A DNA stretch of 64,000 bases from an uncultured Nioella sp. (GTDB taxonomy: Bacteria > Pseudomonadota > Alphaproteobacteria > Rhodobacterales > Rhodobacteraceae). Shown here one piece after another: positions 41,336 through 49,682 of this stretch (position 1 is the stretch's first letter; every line of letters starts with the position of its first letter). The DNA lies in contig CANMJH010000001.1 in assembly GCA_947498125.1 (NCBI GenBank), forward strand, positions 1,488,001-1,552,000, read 5' to 3'. Position numbers and translations under genes: made by a program. Below the pieces are notes generated by a model, which saw only the letters and a list, made by a program, of their open reading frames with translations, made no database searches and had not been told where the DNA came from.

Positions 41336-42595
41336 TTATTGGAAGACAGCGCCGGGGTTGTCGAGGCTGTCCGAGCCCTCAATATCAAGCGCATCGAGGC
41401 CCAGAACCGCAACAGCACGTTCAATATGACGGGTCTGTTCGATCAGGCCATTCACGCCGCCCATTACCAAAGCTTCCCCTCCCGCATTGCCACGTTCGAT
41501 CATCTGATCATAAGCAAAACCGGCTTCTGCGGCGTATTTAATGCGACCAAGGGCGCGCATTGCGTCAGAAAGTGCCAGTCGCAGATCGGCATCAATGCCC
41601 GCATCTTCGGCCGCCACAAGGTCCGAGATCGACGGGCCAGATACTAGCGTGCCATCGACACGCATATATTCGCCCGTATACACATTTTGCACGCCTAAAC
41701 CGTCGTAATAATGGTCATTATGCGTGTTGTCGGAAAAGCATGAATGTTCTTCTTCGGGGTCGTTCAGCATCAGGCCAAGGCGCATGCGTTCGCCTGCGGT
41801 TTCGCCGTAAGACAATGAGCCCATGCCGGTCAGGATTGCAGAAAGACCAGCGGTTTCATCTTGCAGCACGGCAGTCCGTGCAGCGCCGCCCTCTGCCCAT
41901 TGAGCAGTCATCCAGTCCAGATCAGAAATCAAAAGTTCGACCCCTGCCTGCAGATACTGCGCACGGCGATCACAATTGCCGCCAGTGCAGCCCTCGCCTT
42001 GCACAAAATCGGTATAGGGGCGGTTGCCCGCGCCCGTGCCATGACCATTAAGGTCCTGACCCCAAAGCAAAAACTCGATTGCGTGATAGCCAGTCGCGAC
42101 ATTAGCTTCGACTCCATCGGCCTCATGCAATGTATTTTGCAGCAGGTCGGGCGTGATAACCGACGCGTCAATCGCCTCGCCTGACAGGGTGAAATTAGGG
42201 TTGGCAACCACATTCAGAACTGCAAATTCGTTCTCGTCCGACGGGCCGCCATAGCTACCATCGACATAGTCGATCAGCCCTTCATCGAGCGGCCATGCGT
42301 TTACACGTCCTTCCCATTCATCAACGATGACATTGCCGAAACGGAAGACTTCGGTCTGCTGGTAAGGCACGCGTGCGGCAAGCCAAGCGCCGCGGGCCGT
42401 CGTCAACGCTTCGGCGGATGGGGCGTCAATAAGGGCTGCAATGGCCCCTTGAAGAGTTTCAGCGGTGGCGAGGCTATCTGCGTAACCGGCCTCGGCAATA
42501 TCGGCATAGGTGTTCAGAACGTCTGTGACCTCGTCTGCCAAAGCGGCCTGGCTAAAGGAAAAGAGGCTGACGCCAAGGGTAATTGCGCGTTTCAT
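41336..42595 (-). CDS. Imelysin family iron-regulated protein (IrpA-like)
   Basis: 419 residues from the ATG at 42595 (MKRAITLGVS), with a signal peptide ending near AALADEV. It keeps the imelysin signature GYHAIEFLLWGQDLNG (GxHxxE) and has the IrpA-type C-terminal stretch EEEHSCFSDNTHNDHYYD. The family is induced by iron limitation in cyanobacteria and other bacteria. First gene of the leftward cluster imelysin - di-haem - imelysin - DUF1513, all four predicted to be exported. It probably binds iron in the periplasm. Confidence 0.92.
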   Translation of the reverse strand: MKRAITLGVSLFSFSQAALADEVTDVLNTYADIAEAGYADSLATAETLQGAIAALIDAPSAEALTTARGAWLAARVPYQQTEVFRFGNVIVDEWEGRVNAWPLDEGLIDYVDGSYGGPSDENEFAVLNVVANPNFTLSGEAIDASVITPDLLQNTLHEADGVEANVATGYHAIEFLLWGQDLNGHGTGAGNRPYTDFVQGEGCTGGNCDRRAQYLQAGVELLISDLDWMTAQWAEGGAARTAVLQDETAGLSAILTGMGSLSYGETAGERMRLGLMLNDPEEEHSCFSDNTHNDHYYDGLGVQNVYTGEYMRVDGTLVSGPSISDLVAAEDAGIDADLRLALSDAMRALGRIKYAAEAGFAYDQMIERGNAGGEALVMGGVNGLIEQTRHIERAVAVLGLDALDIEGSDSLDNPGAVFQ

Positions 42596-42733
42596 TTTGG
42601 AACTGTCCCTAAGAGGTTTCTCATTTGGCATGCGATACGACTCGCGGCTTGCCAATTACCTGACAGTTTTACTTGGTTAGTGCAATCCCGATTATTTTAA
42701 TAAGGTTTATCGCTTGGCCGCTGCGCCACCACC
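42596..42733. promoter_or_regulatory. Upstream region of the iron cluster
   Basis: This 138-base gap must carry the promoter for the four-gene iron cluster. It includes an AT-rich stretch with the arms TTATT and AATAA around 42692-42706. No clear Fur, Irr or RirA consensus could be assigned by eye. The left neighbour is the iron cluster; the right side is the end of the amino acid permease gene. Confidence 0.3.
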
Positions 42734-43474
42734 CTACCCACGTTCACTTTCCTGCAAACGCCGTTCAAGCCATCGGACCCCTGCGGAAACGATCAGGATG
42801 ATCACCAGATATTCGAGAACCAAAATCGTATAAATCTCGAGTGTTCTGTACTCTGTAACCACAAGCTCGCGTGCGTTGCGGGTCAGATCCTGCAAACCAA
42901 TCACCGACACCAACGAAGACATTTTAATCATATAAACCAATTGGTTGCCAAGCGCCGGCAAGATACGGCGGATCGCTTGCGGCAAGATCACGAACCGCAT
43001 TGTGTCCACATAATTTAGCGAAATGGACTGCGCAGCCTCGTATTGACCCCGGCGAATTGATTGAATGCCCGCCCGGAAAATTTCAGCCTGAAAGGCGCTG
43101 TCAGACAAAGCCAGAGCAAACACGCCAGCCCAAAACACATTCAAACGAATGCCGGTAAGTTCCGGTAGCCCGTAAAAAACCCACAGGATCAAAACAAGGA
43201 TTGGGACGGATCTTACGACCTCGACATAGGTGCGGTTGATGCCCCGCAGGTATTTGTTCTTAGACAGGCCCGGCAAAGCAATGATCAGGCCCACCACCAC
43301 CGAAATCGAGATCGCAACGACTGAAATCGCCAGTGTGTAATACGCACCCCGCATCATAAAGGTCAGGTTAATCCAACCCGTTGGGGTCCGTGGATCAACG
43401 ACATACCAGCCCCAGTTCCCGGAACAGCCAGCAACAAACAGGAAAACACTTAGCAGCAAAATTGCGCGTTTCAT
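42734..43474 (-). CDS. Polar amino acid ABC transporter permease
   Basis: 246-residue HisM/GlnP-type permease with about five membrane segments and the family motifs GLIIALPGLSKNKYLRG, TYVEVVRSVPILVLILW and EAAQSISLNYVDTMRFVILP (EAA loop). The N-terminus is odd: MKRAILLLSVFLFVAGCSG looks like a lipoprotein signal with a lipobox (VAGC), which is unusual for a permease. Only one permease gene is present, so it may act as a homodimer. It is 15 bases after the ATPase gene. Confidence 0.9.
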   Translation of the reverse strand: MKRAILLLSVFLFVAGCSGNWGWYVVDPRTPTGWINLTFMMRGAYYTLAISVVAISISVVVGLIIALPGLSKNKYLRGINRTYVEVVRSVPILVLILWVFYGLPELTGIRLNVFWAGVFALALSDSAFQAEIFRAGIQSIRRGQYEAAQSISLNYVDTMRFVILPQAIRRILPALGNQLVYMIKMSSLVSVIGLQDLTRNARELVVTEYRTLEIYTILVLEYLVIILIVSAGVRWLERRLQESERG

Positions 43475-43489
43475 TACGGTCGGCTTTCC

Positions 43490-44242
43490 TTAGTGATTTA
43501 GGATTTTGTCGAGAAACGCACGGCAGCGCCGGCTTTTGGGTGCGGTGAAAAACGCTTCGGTTTCAGCGACTTCGACAATCTCGCCGCCATCCATAAAGAC
43601 CATCCGGTCAGCGACGCGGCGGGCAAACCCCATCTCATGGGTGACAACAACCATCGTCATGCCCGATCCGGCCAATTCGACCATCACGTCCAGAACCTCG
43701 TTGATCATTTCAGGATCAAGCGCCGAGGTCGGCTCATCAAAAAGCAGAATTCGCGGCTCCATGCAAAGTGAGCGGGCGATAGCGACGCGCTGCTGTTGTC
43801 CGCCAGATAGTTGAAGAGGATATTTTTCGGCCTGCTCAGGGATTTGAACACGCTCAAGATATTCCATGGCACGGGCGCGGGCCGCCTCCTCGGACAAGCC
43901 AAGCGCGCGGCGCGGGCCAAGGGTCAGGTTATCGATCACTTTAAGATGCGGGAACAGGTTGAACTGTTGAAACACCATTCCAACATCGCTGCGCACTTTC
44001 ATCAAACTGGCGCGCGCGTCGGTAAGCTCGGTTCCACTAACGAAAACGTGACCCTCTTCATGGCTCTCTAATCGGTTCACACATCGAATCAACGTGGACT
44101 TGCCAGACCCGGACGGGCCGCAAATCACCACCCGTTCGCCTGAGCTAATCTCGAGCGATACATCGGCCAATGCCTTGAAATCACCGAAATACTTGGAAAC
44201 ATTTTTGATCTCGATGATTGGTGCGCTATCATCAAATGGCAT
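43490..44242 (-). CDS. Polar amino acid ABC transporter ATP-binding protein
   Basis: 250-residue ATPase of the GlnQ/HisP type, from the ATG at 44242 ([10 protein letters not shown]). Walker A GPSGSGKS (about 42-49), signature [15 protein letters not shown] (about 147-161) and Walker [15 protein letters not shown] are present. Residues further upstream in frame lie in the intergenic region shared with the divergent binding-protein gene. It precedes the permease gene. Confidence 0.93.
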   Translation of the reverse strand: MPFDDSAPIIEIKNVSKYFGDFKALADVSLEISSGERVVICGPSGSGKSTLIRCVNRLESHEEGHVFVSGTELTDARASLMKVRSDVGMVFQQFNLFPHLKVIDNLTLGPRRALGLSEEAARARAMEYLERVQIPEQAEKYPLQLSGGQQQRVAIARSLCMEPRILLFDEPTSALDPEMINEVLDVMVELAGSGMTMVVVTHEMGFARRVADRMVFMDGGEIVEVAETEAFFTAPKSRRCRAFLDKILNH

Positions 44243-44364
44243 GGGCAAACTCCGTTGGTCCGAAGCTGATCCTAAGCCTTGAGGCCCCAAGCGCAATCCA
44301 ATTGATATTGTTGCAATTTTTGCCTGCACGAGGGATGTTATCCCGAAATCCACAGGAGGGTACT

Positions 44365-45150
44365 ATGAAATTTTTGAAACTTGCAGCCGCCGCAGCGGTT
44401 CTTGCATTTGGACCGGTCCAGGCGCAGGCGCAGTCGGCCTTGCAAGAGATCTTGTCGAGCGGCGTTCTGCGTGTTGGAACCACCGGCGACTGGAACCCGA
44501 TGACGATGCGGGACCCGGCAACCAATTCCTATCGCGGTTATGACATCGATGTCATGACCCAGCTTGCCGAAGATCTGGGCGTTGAAGTTGAATTTGTTGC
44601 AACCGACTGGGCGACATTGGTATCGGGCGTCACCGCTGGCCAGTATCATATCACCGGTTCAGCGTCGGTCTCCCCATCGCGCGCCCGCGCAGCTGGGTAT
44701 TCTGACAGCTACTTCTCATTGGCGACAGTGCCGCTGATCCTCGACGAAAACGCCGAGATGTTCCAAGGTTGGGATGATCTGAACGACCCAGAGGTTACCG
44801 TGGCCGCGACGCTTGGCACCACGCAGGAAACTCAGGTTCGTGAGTTCTTCCCCGATGCAGAACACCGCATTGTTGAAGCGCCCGCACGTGATTACCAAGA
44901 GGTTCTGGCAGGCCGCGCGGACGCGCATATCACCTCGAATGTCGAGGCGAACACGCTTGTCGCACAGTTCCCGCAAATGATGATCGTTCCAGTAGACGCA
45001 CCGCGCGCGCCGACGCCCATCGCGATGCTCCTGCCGCAGGATGATCAGGTTTGGATCAACTATGTGAACACGTGGATCACGCTAAAGCAGGAACAGGGCT
45101 TTTTCGATGATCTCGGCCGTGAATGGGGTTTGCTGCCGCCGCTTGAATAA
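44365..45150 (+). CDS. Polar amino acid-type ABC transporter substrate-binding protein
   Basis: 261 residues from the ATG at 44365, with CAGGAGGG directly upstream. The signal peptide ends AQAQS. Family-3 solute-binding fold: GVLRVGTTGDWNPMTM and SYRGYDIDVMTQLAEDLGV, then YSDSYFSLATVPLI. The sequence also resembles cyclohexadienyl dehydratase-like proteins of this fold, so a pure transport role is likely but not certain. Divergent from the ATPase/permease pair across a 122-base shared promoter region and closed by its own terminator. Confidence 0.9.
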   Translation: MKFLKLAAAAAVLAFGPVQAQAQSALQEILSSGVLRVGTTGDWNPMTMRDPATNSYRGYDIDVMTQLAEDLGVEVEFVATDWATLVSGVTAGQYHITGSASVSPSRARAAGYSDSYFSLATVPLILDENAEMFQGWDDLNDPEVTVAATLGTTQETQVREFFPDAEHRIVEAPARDYQEVLAGRADAHITSNVEANTLVAQFPQMMIVPVDAPRAPTPIAMLLPQDDQVWINYVNTWITLKQEQGFFDDLGREWGLLPPLE

Positions 45151-45174
45151 GATCGGTAGTCCATTTGAAACAAG

Positions 45175-45203
45175 AAACGGGGGCCACTGGCCCCCGTTTT
45201 TCT
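45175..45203 (+). terminator. Rho-independent terminator after the amino acid binding-protein gene
   Basis: AAACGGGGGCC (45175-45185) and GGCCCCCGTTT (45189-45199) form an 11-bp stem with a three-base loop, followed by TTCTTT. It also faces the end of the leftward DUF2177 gene and could act in both directions. Confidence 0.88.
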
Positions 45204-45224
45204 TTGGTGCTGATTGCTGAAAAT

Positions 45225-45623
45225 CTACGTTACCATTCGCGTCAGGGTCACGCCCGCCCAAGCGGAGGTTCCTGTCAGAACCGCGCCCCAAATCGTATCG
45301 ACAACTACTTGCTGCATCGACCAATCGCGGAGCGTCGCGAAATTGGTGAACTCATATGTGCCATAGGCCAAAAGCCCGAGCAGAGCGCCGGCAATCAGTG
45401 CTGATTGTGGGTCTTGATTGCGTAAGGCTGGAAGTGAGACGAAGTAAAGAATACCGGCGACATAGGCCAAATAGAACACGGCAGCGGGGCCCATCCTGAA
45501 GGGGTCAGCAAAGAGGTGCTCGACATGCCGGTCAAAAACCGGCTTCACAAGAAAGCGCAATCCGATGATGTCGACGACCAAAAAGATCGCAGCGGTACTT
45601 AGGTAGAGATAGACAATATTCAT
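45225..45623 (-). CDS. DUF2177 family membrane protein
   Basis: 132 residues from the ATG at 45623 (MNIVYLYLST), four predicted membrane helices, with the family-typical early aspartate in FLVVDIIGLRFLV and the YGTYEFTNFATLRDW motif. Function unknown. The start overlaps the SDR stop by four bases (ATGA), so it is the last gene of the five-gene lipid operon that starts at 49578. In other alphaproteobacteria this family also accompanies Cfa-like and DUF1365 genes. Confidence 0.88.
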   Translation of the reverse strand: MNIVYLYLSTAAIFLVVDIIGLRFLVKPVFDRHVEHLFADPFRMGPAAVFYLAYVAGILYFVSLPALRNQDPQSALIAGALLGLLAYGTYEFTNFATLRDWSMQQVVVDTIWGAVLTGTSAWAGVTLTRMVT

Positions 45624-46396
45624 GGGTGTTCGACCTTGTTCGAGGGGATTGGGGCGGGGTCTCGGACCAGCCGTTTTGTAAGGAAAAGCGACGCCCAATA
45701 GGGCAGAATGCTCAATAGCTTGAGGGGAAGCGTCAGGCGACGCGGAAAATGAACTTCGAAACGCCGGCTCTCAAGGCCGCGGATAATCCGGTTTGCCGCG
45801 TCTTCAGGCGATATCAAGCCCGGCATATCGAACGGGTTTTTCTCGGTCAGGCGTGTTTTGACAAAACCGGGGCTGATCAAACGAACATCCGCTCGGCCTG
45901 CAAGCTCAACCCGAAGAGATTCCGTTAAATTGGCAACCGCCGCTTTCGTCGCGGAATAGATCTGCCCTTGTGGCAGCCCAAAATATCCCGCAACCGATCC
46001 GCAAAGCGCCAATTGCCCGCCGTGTTTTAACAAGGGTGGCGTCAGTTGCGCGATGTGAACGGTTCCCATCAGGTTCACGTCAACCAGCTTTGCGGCAATA
46101 TCTGGATCAATCTCATCGACCCGGCCCGGATCGTAAAGCGCTGCCAGATGAATGATGCGATCAACCCGGCCCAACCCGGCCACGTCTGCCACGGCCTTTG
46201 CAACACTGTCGCGGCGCCCGACATCTATCGGGATGGCAACAGCCGGCGCGCCAAGGTCATGCACAAGCTGCTCCAATCTATCGGCAGATCGTGCGGAAAG
46301 AATGACTTTCGCGCCGCCGTCTGCATAGGCCCGGGCCAGTGCGGCGCCGATCCCGTCAGACGCGCCAATGATCCAAATGGTTTCCTGATCAGGCAT
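45620..46396 (-). CDS. SDR family oxidoreductase of the lipid operon
   Basis: 258 residues from the ATG at 46396 (MPDQETIWII); the longer frame upstream runs inside the methyltransferase gene. Cofactor loop GASDGIGAALA (about 9-19), NLMGTVH, and catalytic YSATKAAV. The C-terminal PLKLLSILPYWASLFLTKRL is hydrophobic and may attach the enzyme to the membrane. It overlaps the methyltransferase gene by eight bases. A role in fatty-acid or lipid oxidation is inferred from the operon. Confidence 0.9.
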   Translation of the reverse strand: MPDQETIWIIGASDGIGAALARAYADGGAKVILSARSADRLEQLVHDLGAPAVAIPIDVGRRDSVAKAVADVAGLGRVDRIIHLAALYDPGRVDEIDPDIAAKLVDVNLMGTVHIAQLTPPLLKHGGQLALCGSVAGYFGLPQGQIYSATKAAVANLTESLRVELAGRADVRLISPGFVKTRLTEKNPFDMPGLISPEDAANRIIRGLESRRFEVHFPRRLTLPLKLLSILPYWASLFLTKRLVRDPAPIPSNKVEHP

Positions 46397-47546
46397 GACA
46401 CAGCTCCACCTGCACGACATCGGTTTGGCCAACCGCAAATGATCCTGCGCAAATGCCAAGGTAAAAGCGCCAGTTGCGCAAGAACCCCTCGTCATATCCA
46501 AGCTTGCGAATTTTCGGCGACGCAGCCTCAAACCGGCGGTCCCATTCGGAGCAGGTTCGCGCATAATCCTGTCCGAACGCGTAGCTATCCGTGACTTTCA
46601 AACCGGCGCGTTTCGCTTGAGTGGCGATAACGTCATCTGACAAGAGCATACCGCCCGGAAAGGTATAGTGCCGGATGAAATCGGATCCTTTTCGGTAGGT
46701 CTCGAAATAGTCATCCGAGACTGTAATCGCTTGGACCATCGCCTGCCCGCCTTCGGCCATACGGGCCTTGAGGGTAGAAAAATAGGTCGGCCAAAATCGC
46801 TCACCTACCGCCTCTACCATTTCAATTGAGACGATGGCGTCATAGGCGCCTTTGCTATCACGGTAATCTTGCAAAGTGACCTCAGCGCGCCCATCAAGGC
46901 GCGCATCTGCATAGCCTTTTTGACTGGGTGAGTTTGTCAGGGCCGTGACCCGGTGCCGGGCATCCGCCGCACGTTCGGCAAAGCCGCCCCAGCCGCAGCC
47001 AATTTCCAAAACACGTTCCTGCTTTTTGATGCGCTCCAGTAGCCGGTCGTATTTACGGTTCTGCGCTGTGGCCAGATCCGTGTCTTCGCCACCAAAGAGG
47101 GCCGAGGAATAGGTCATCCCCTCATCAAGCCAAAGCTGATAAAAGTTATTGCCGACATCATAATGCGACCGGATATTGCGCGACGCCCCTTTGCGGGAAT
47201 TTTTCCGCATCAGGTGGTTCACAACCCGGAATTTCAACGTGTTCCAAAACCCGGCATAGGCATAGCCCGCAAACGTATCCAGATTGAGCAGGGCCACTTC
47301 GGTCAAACTGCGGATCGATGGGGTATCCCATAGCCCTGCAATATAAGTTTCGCCCAGACCAATATCGCCGCGTGCTGCCACTGACGGGACAACGGACCAA
47401 TCGTGGATTTTCATTTCAGCCTGCGGCGCACCTTGGCCAAAATCCAGGATCTCACCTTCAGGCGTATAAAGGCGCAAACTGCCCTTGCTGATCTGCTCGC
47501 AGGTCAGAAGAAAATCATGTTTTACGCGTTTGGTCAGGAACAACAT
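46389..47546 (-). CDS. Cfa-like SAM-dependent fatty acid methyltransferase
   Basis: 385-residue member of the cyclopropane-fatty-acid synthase family. SAM-binding VLEIGCGWGGFAERA (about 177-191), HYDVGNNFYQLWLDEGMTYS ahead of it, and FIRHYTFPGGML near 275. Family members methylate the double bond of unsaturated phospholipid acyl chains, giving cyclopropane or, in UfaM-type enzymes, methylated olefin products. Operon context with a flavoprotein and DUF1365 favours the latter type (furan fatty acid pathway), but sequence reading alone cannot separate them. Overlaps DUF1365 by one base. Confidence 0.9.
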   Translation of the reverse strand: MLFLTKRVKHDFLLTCEQISKGSLRLYTPEGEILDFGQGAPQAEMKIHDWSVVPSVAARGDIGLGETYIAGLWDTPSIRSLTEVALLNLDTFAGYAYAGFWNTLKFRVVNHLMRKNSRKGASRNIRSHYDVGNNFYQLWLDEGMTYSSALFGGEDTDLATAQNRKYDRLLERIKKQERVLEIGCGWGGFAERAADARHRVTALTNSPSQKGYADARLDGRAEVTLQDYRDSKGAYDAIVSIEMVEAVGERFWPTYFSTLKARMAEGGQAMVQAITVSDDYFETYRKGSDFIRHYTFPGGMLLSDDVIATQAKRAGLKVTDSYAFGQDYARTCSEWDRRFEAASPKIRKLGYDEGFLRNWRFYLGICAGSFAVGQTDVVQVELCHA

Positions 47547-48301
47547 CAGGTGACCTCATGAGTTGGCGGCGCAGGCCGGCTACGGTAGGGCGCGCCTTTC
47601 AGTTTCAGTTTCAAAGCCTGCCAGTAGATCAGCGAGATTGTCCGCATTGCCCCAGCAGGTCGCCTCAGCACGGCGGCAATCAAACCAAGGTTGGTCAAAC
47701 TGGCGCGTGTACCGGTCAGCGTCGCCCAAACGCCTTTTCCGTCATTGTCATGGCGAATACGGATCGAAAGGCGGGTCGGATGCAGTGCAAATGCAAACTC
47801 GTAATCGCCCTTAACGTCCTGAAAAGGCGAGACATGCAGGGCTTTCGGTTTGGTGATCCGCGTATCTGGCGTGATCGGGGTGAAACCGGGACTATGACAT
47901 AAGTAAGAATGCCGGTCCTTAAAGGGGGTCGACACCTCGGCGATCACGGCAACCAAGTCATCACCGCGCATCGCAAGCCAGAAGCTGACCGGGTTAAACA
48001 CATATCCAAGGCAACGTGGCTGCGTCAGAAGAAACAGCCTCACACCCTTTTCTTCCAAGCCGTTATCCGCCAAAACCGCCCGCGCCCAAGGCGTGCCATG
48101 CCCGGATTTCCAACCGCCGCCATGATCAACATCATGAACCGCCGCCAGATTTGCAGCATTGCGCGAGAAAAGCCGTGGGGATTGTTGTTCCACTTCCGGT
48201 TCAATCAGGACAAAATCAACGCCATATTGAAACGAATGGCGCAATGCCCCGCGCCTGACATGCGTGGTTTGTCCCCGGACATGTTCGACAGGGTTTGTCA
48301 T
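47546..48301 (-). CDS. DUF1365 domain protein
   Basis: 251 residues, soluble. The start HVRGQTTHVRRGALRHSFQY and the mid-part YVFNPVSFWLAMRGDDLVAV and KALHVSPFQDVKGDYEF are characteristic of DUF1365, a family of unknown biochemical role nearly always placed between an FAD-dependent amine-oxidase-like gene and a Cfa-like gene. It overlaps the FAD gene by four bases and the methyltransferase by one. Probably part of the same lipid-modification route. Confidence 0.9.
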   Translation of the reverse strand: MTNPVEHVRGQTTHVRRGALRHSFQYGVDFVLIEPEVEQQSPRLFSRNAANLAAVHDVDHGGGWKSGHGTPWARAVLADNGLEEKGVRLFLLTQPRCLGYVFNPVSFWLAMRGDDLVAVIAEVSTPFKDRHSYLCHSPGFTPITPDTRITKPKALHVSPFQDVKGDYEFAFALHPTRLSIRIRHDNDGKGVWATLTGTRASLTNLGLIAAVLRRPAGAMRTISLIYWQALKLKLKGAPYRSRPAPPTHEVT

Positions 48302-49578
48302 ACCACTTCCATCTCTATTTGCCGGGCGATCCGAACGGCGCTGGCAAAGCCATCTTCATGGAACCCATGCCGCGTATATGCGCCGGCGAACCACGTGTTG
48401 TTCTGCCCTTGAAGCGCACGCAACTGGCTTTGGGCGGCCAAAGCCGGGCCATCAAACACCGGATGCCGGAAGGTTTTTTGATCATATATCAAGTCATCAG
48501 GCACTGGGTTATTGGGGTTGAGCGACACAAAAAGAGGATCGGATTCTGGAATGTTTTGCAGTCGGTTCATCCAGTACGTCACACCGATTGACGGCTCTTC
48601 ACGGCTGGTATTCGAGCGATAGACCCAACTGGACCACACGCTTTTTCGGCGCGGCATTTGCGATGTATCGCGGTGCAGAACCATGTGGTTATCCTGAAAC
48701 CGGATTGCAGACAGCGCGGCCTGTTCTTGCGAGGTCGCCCGTTCTAACAGGCGCAGCGCCTGATCGGAATGACACGCAAAAATCACGTGATCAAACGGCG
48801 TTTCGTCAACGCCTTCGGCTCGTATATGCACCTGATGCGCGTCTCGTCGAACCGTTTGCACAGGCGTTCCTTTTCGCATTACAACGCCCATCGCATTCAG
48901 ATGCGCTTCAACCCGGGTGACATATTCGGTGCTGCCGCCGGCAACCGTCCACCATTGATGCTGACCATGGGTGCTGAGAAGCGCATGATTGCGAAAAAAT
49001 TGCAGCAACGCCCGCGCCGGAAATTTTCGAATTTCCGAGGTCGGCGTCGACCAGATCGCGCCGCAAAGGGGCGTCAGGTAATACTTCTGAAACCAACTGC
49101 CAAGGCGCATTTCGTCCATCAGCTCGCCGATAGTAAGCGTATCATTCCCGGCAAGACGTTCTGCATTTGCGTTGAACCGAAATATATCGCGCAGCATTCG
49201 CAAATAGCCCGGACGCGACAGGTTAAGAGGCTGTGCGAGAAGCGCGTTCAGATCGCCAAAGCCATATTCAATCCGCCCGTCATCAATCGAGGCGCCAAAG
49301 CTCATGTTGCTTTTTACAACTGGCACATCAAGGTCGAGGAACATCCGCGTCAGGTGCGGATAATTTGCATAGTTGAAGACAATGAAGCCGGTATCCACAG
49401 GCTGATCGCCGTTCTTGCCTGCAACAATTGTACGCGCGTGGCCACCAAGGCGCGGAGCGGCCTCATAAAGCGTCACCGAATGATGCTTCGACAACAAGTA
49501 AGCCGACGCCAAGCCAGAGATCCCCCCGCCAATGATCGCTATTCTGGCCGGTGTTTCCGGGGGGGATTGAAAAGTCAT
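48298..49578 (-). CDS. FAD-dependent oxidoreductase (amine-oxidase-like, possible fatty acid desaturase)
   Basis: 426 residues. FAD-binding GxGxxG is in IAIIGGGISGLASAYLLS (about 13-30), with YEAAPRLGGHARTI after it, then YANYPHLTRMF and the C-terminal FAGAYTRHGFHEDGFASAV flavin-contact region. It leads the five-gene operon and has GGAG at good spacing. In R. sphaeroides a flavoprotein of this family (UfaD) introduces the second double bond in furan fatty acid synthesis, which is the most interesting possible role; orthology is not proven here. Confidence 0.88.
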   Translation of the reverse strand: MTFQSPPETPARIAIIGGGISGLASAYLLSKHHSVTLYEAAPRLGGHARTIVAGKNGDQPVDTGFIVFNYANYPHLTRMFLDLDVPVVKSNMSFGASIDDGRIEYGFGDLNALLAQPLNLSRPGYLRMLRDIFRFNANAERLAGNDTLTIGELMDEMRLGSWFQKYYLTPLCGAIWSTPTSEIRKFPARALLQFFRNHALLSTHGQHQWWTVAGGSTEYVTRVEAHLNAMGVVMRKGTPVQTVRRDAHQVHIRAEGVDETPFDHVIFACHSDQALRLLERATSQEQAALSAIRFQDNHMVLHRDTSQMPRRKSVWSSWVYRSNTSREEPSIGVTYWMNRLQNIPESDPLFVSLNPNNPVPDDLIYDQKTFRHPVFDGPALAAQSQLRALQGQNNTWFAGAYTRHGFHEDGFASAVRIARQIEMEVV

Positions 49579-49607
49579 GAACGCTCCAAAGAACTCAAGT
49601 GTTTAGC

Positions 49608-49637
49608 TAGATACGCCGATCAGGTCTGACTGGATCA
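49608..49637 (-). promoter_or_regulatory. Candidate RpoE/ECF promoter of the lipid operon
   Basis: On the minus strand TGATCC (49637-49632) is followed after 18 bases by TATCTA (49613-49608), 30 bases before the first start codon. TGATCC is the -35 element reported for the singlet-oxygen sigma factor RpoE of Rhodobacter sphaeroides. The operon content (Cfa-like, amine-oxidase-like, DUF1365) matches genes in that regulon. Not tested. Confidence 0.55.
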
Positions 49638-49682
49638 CAATTTTAACGAGAATTTAGGGGCCAAAAGCGTGATGGGCGGCAG

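Noticed and set aside
42596-42733. Fur or Irr box before the iron cluster
   Set aside because: Expected from function, but only a loose AT-rich symmetry is visible; no consensus could be defended.
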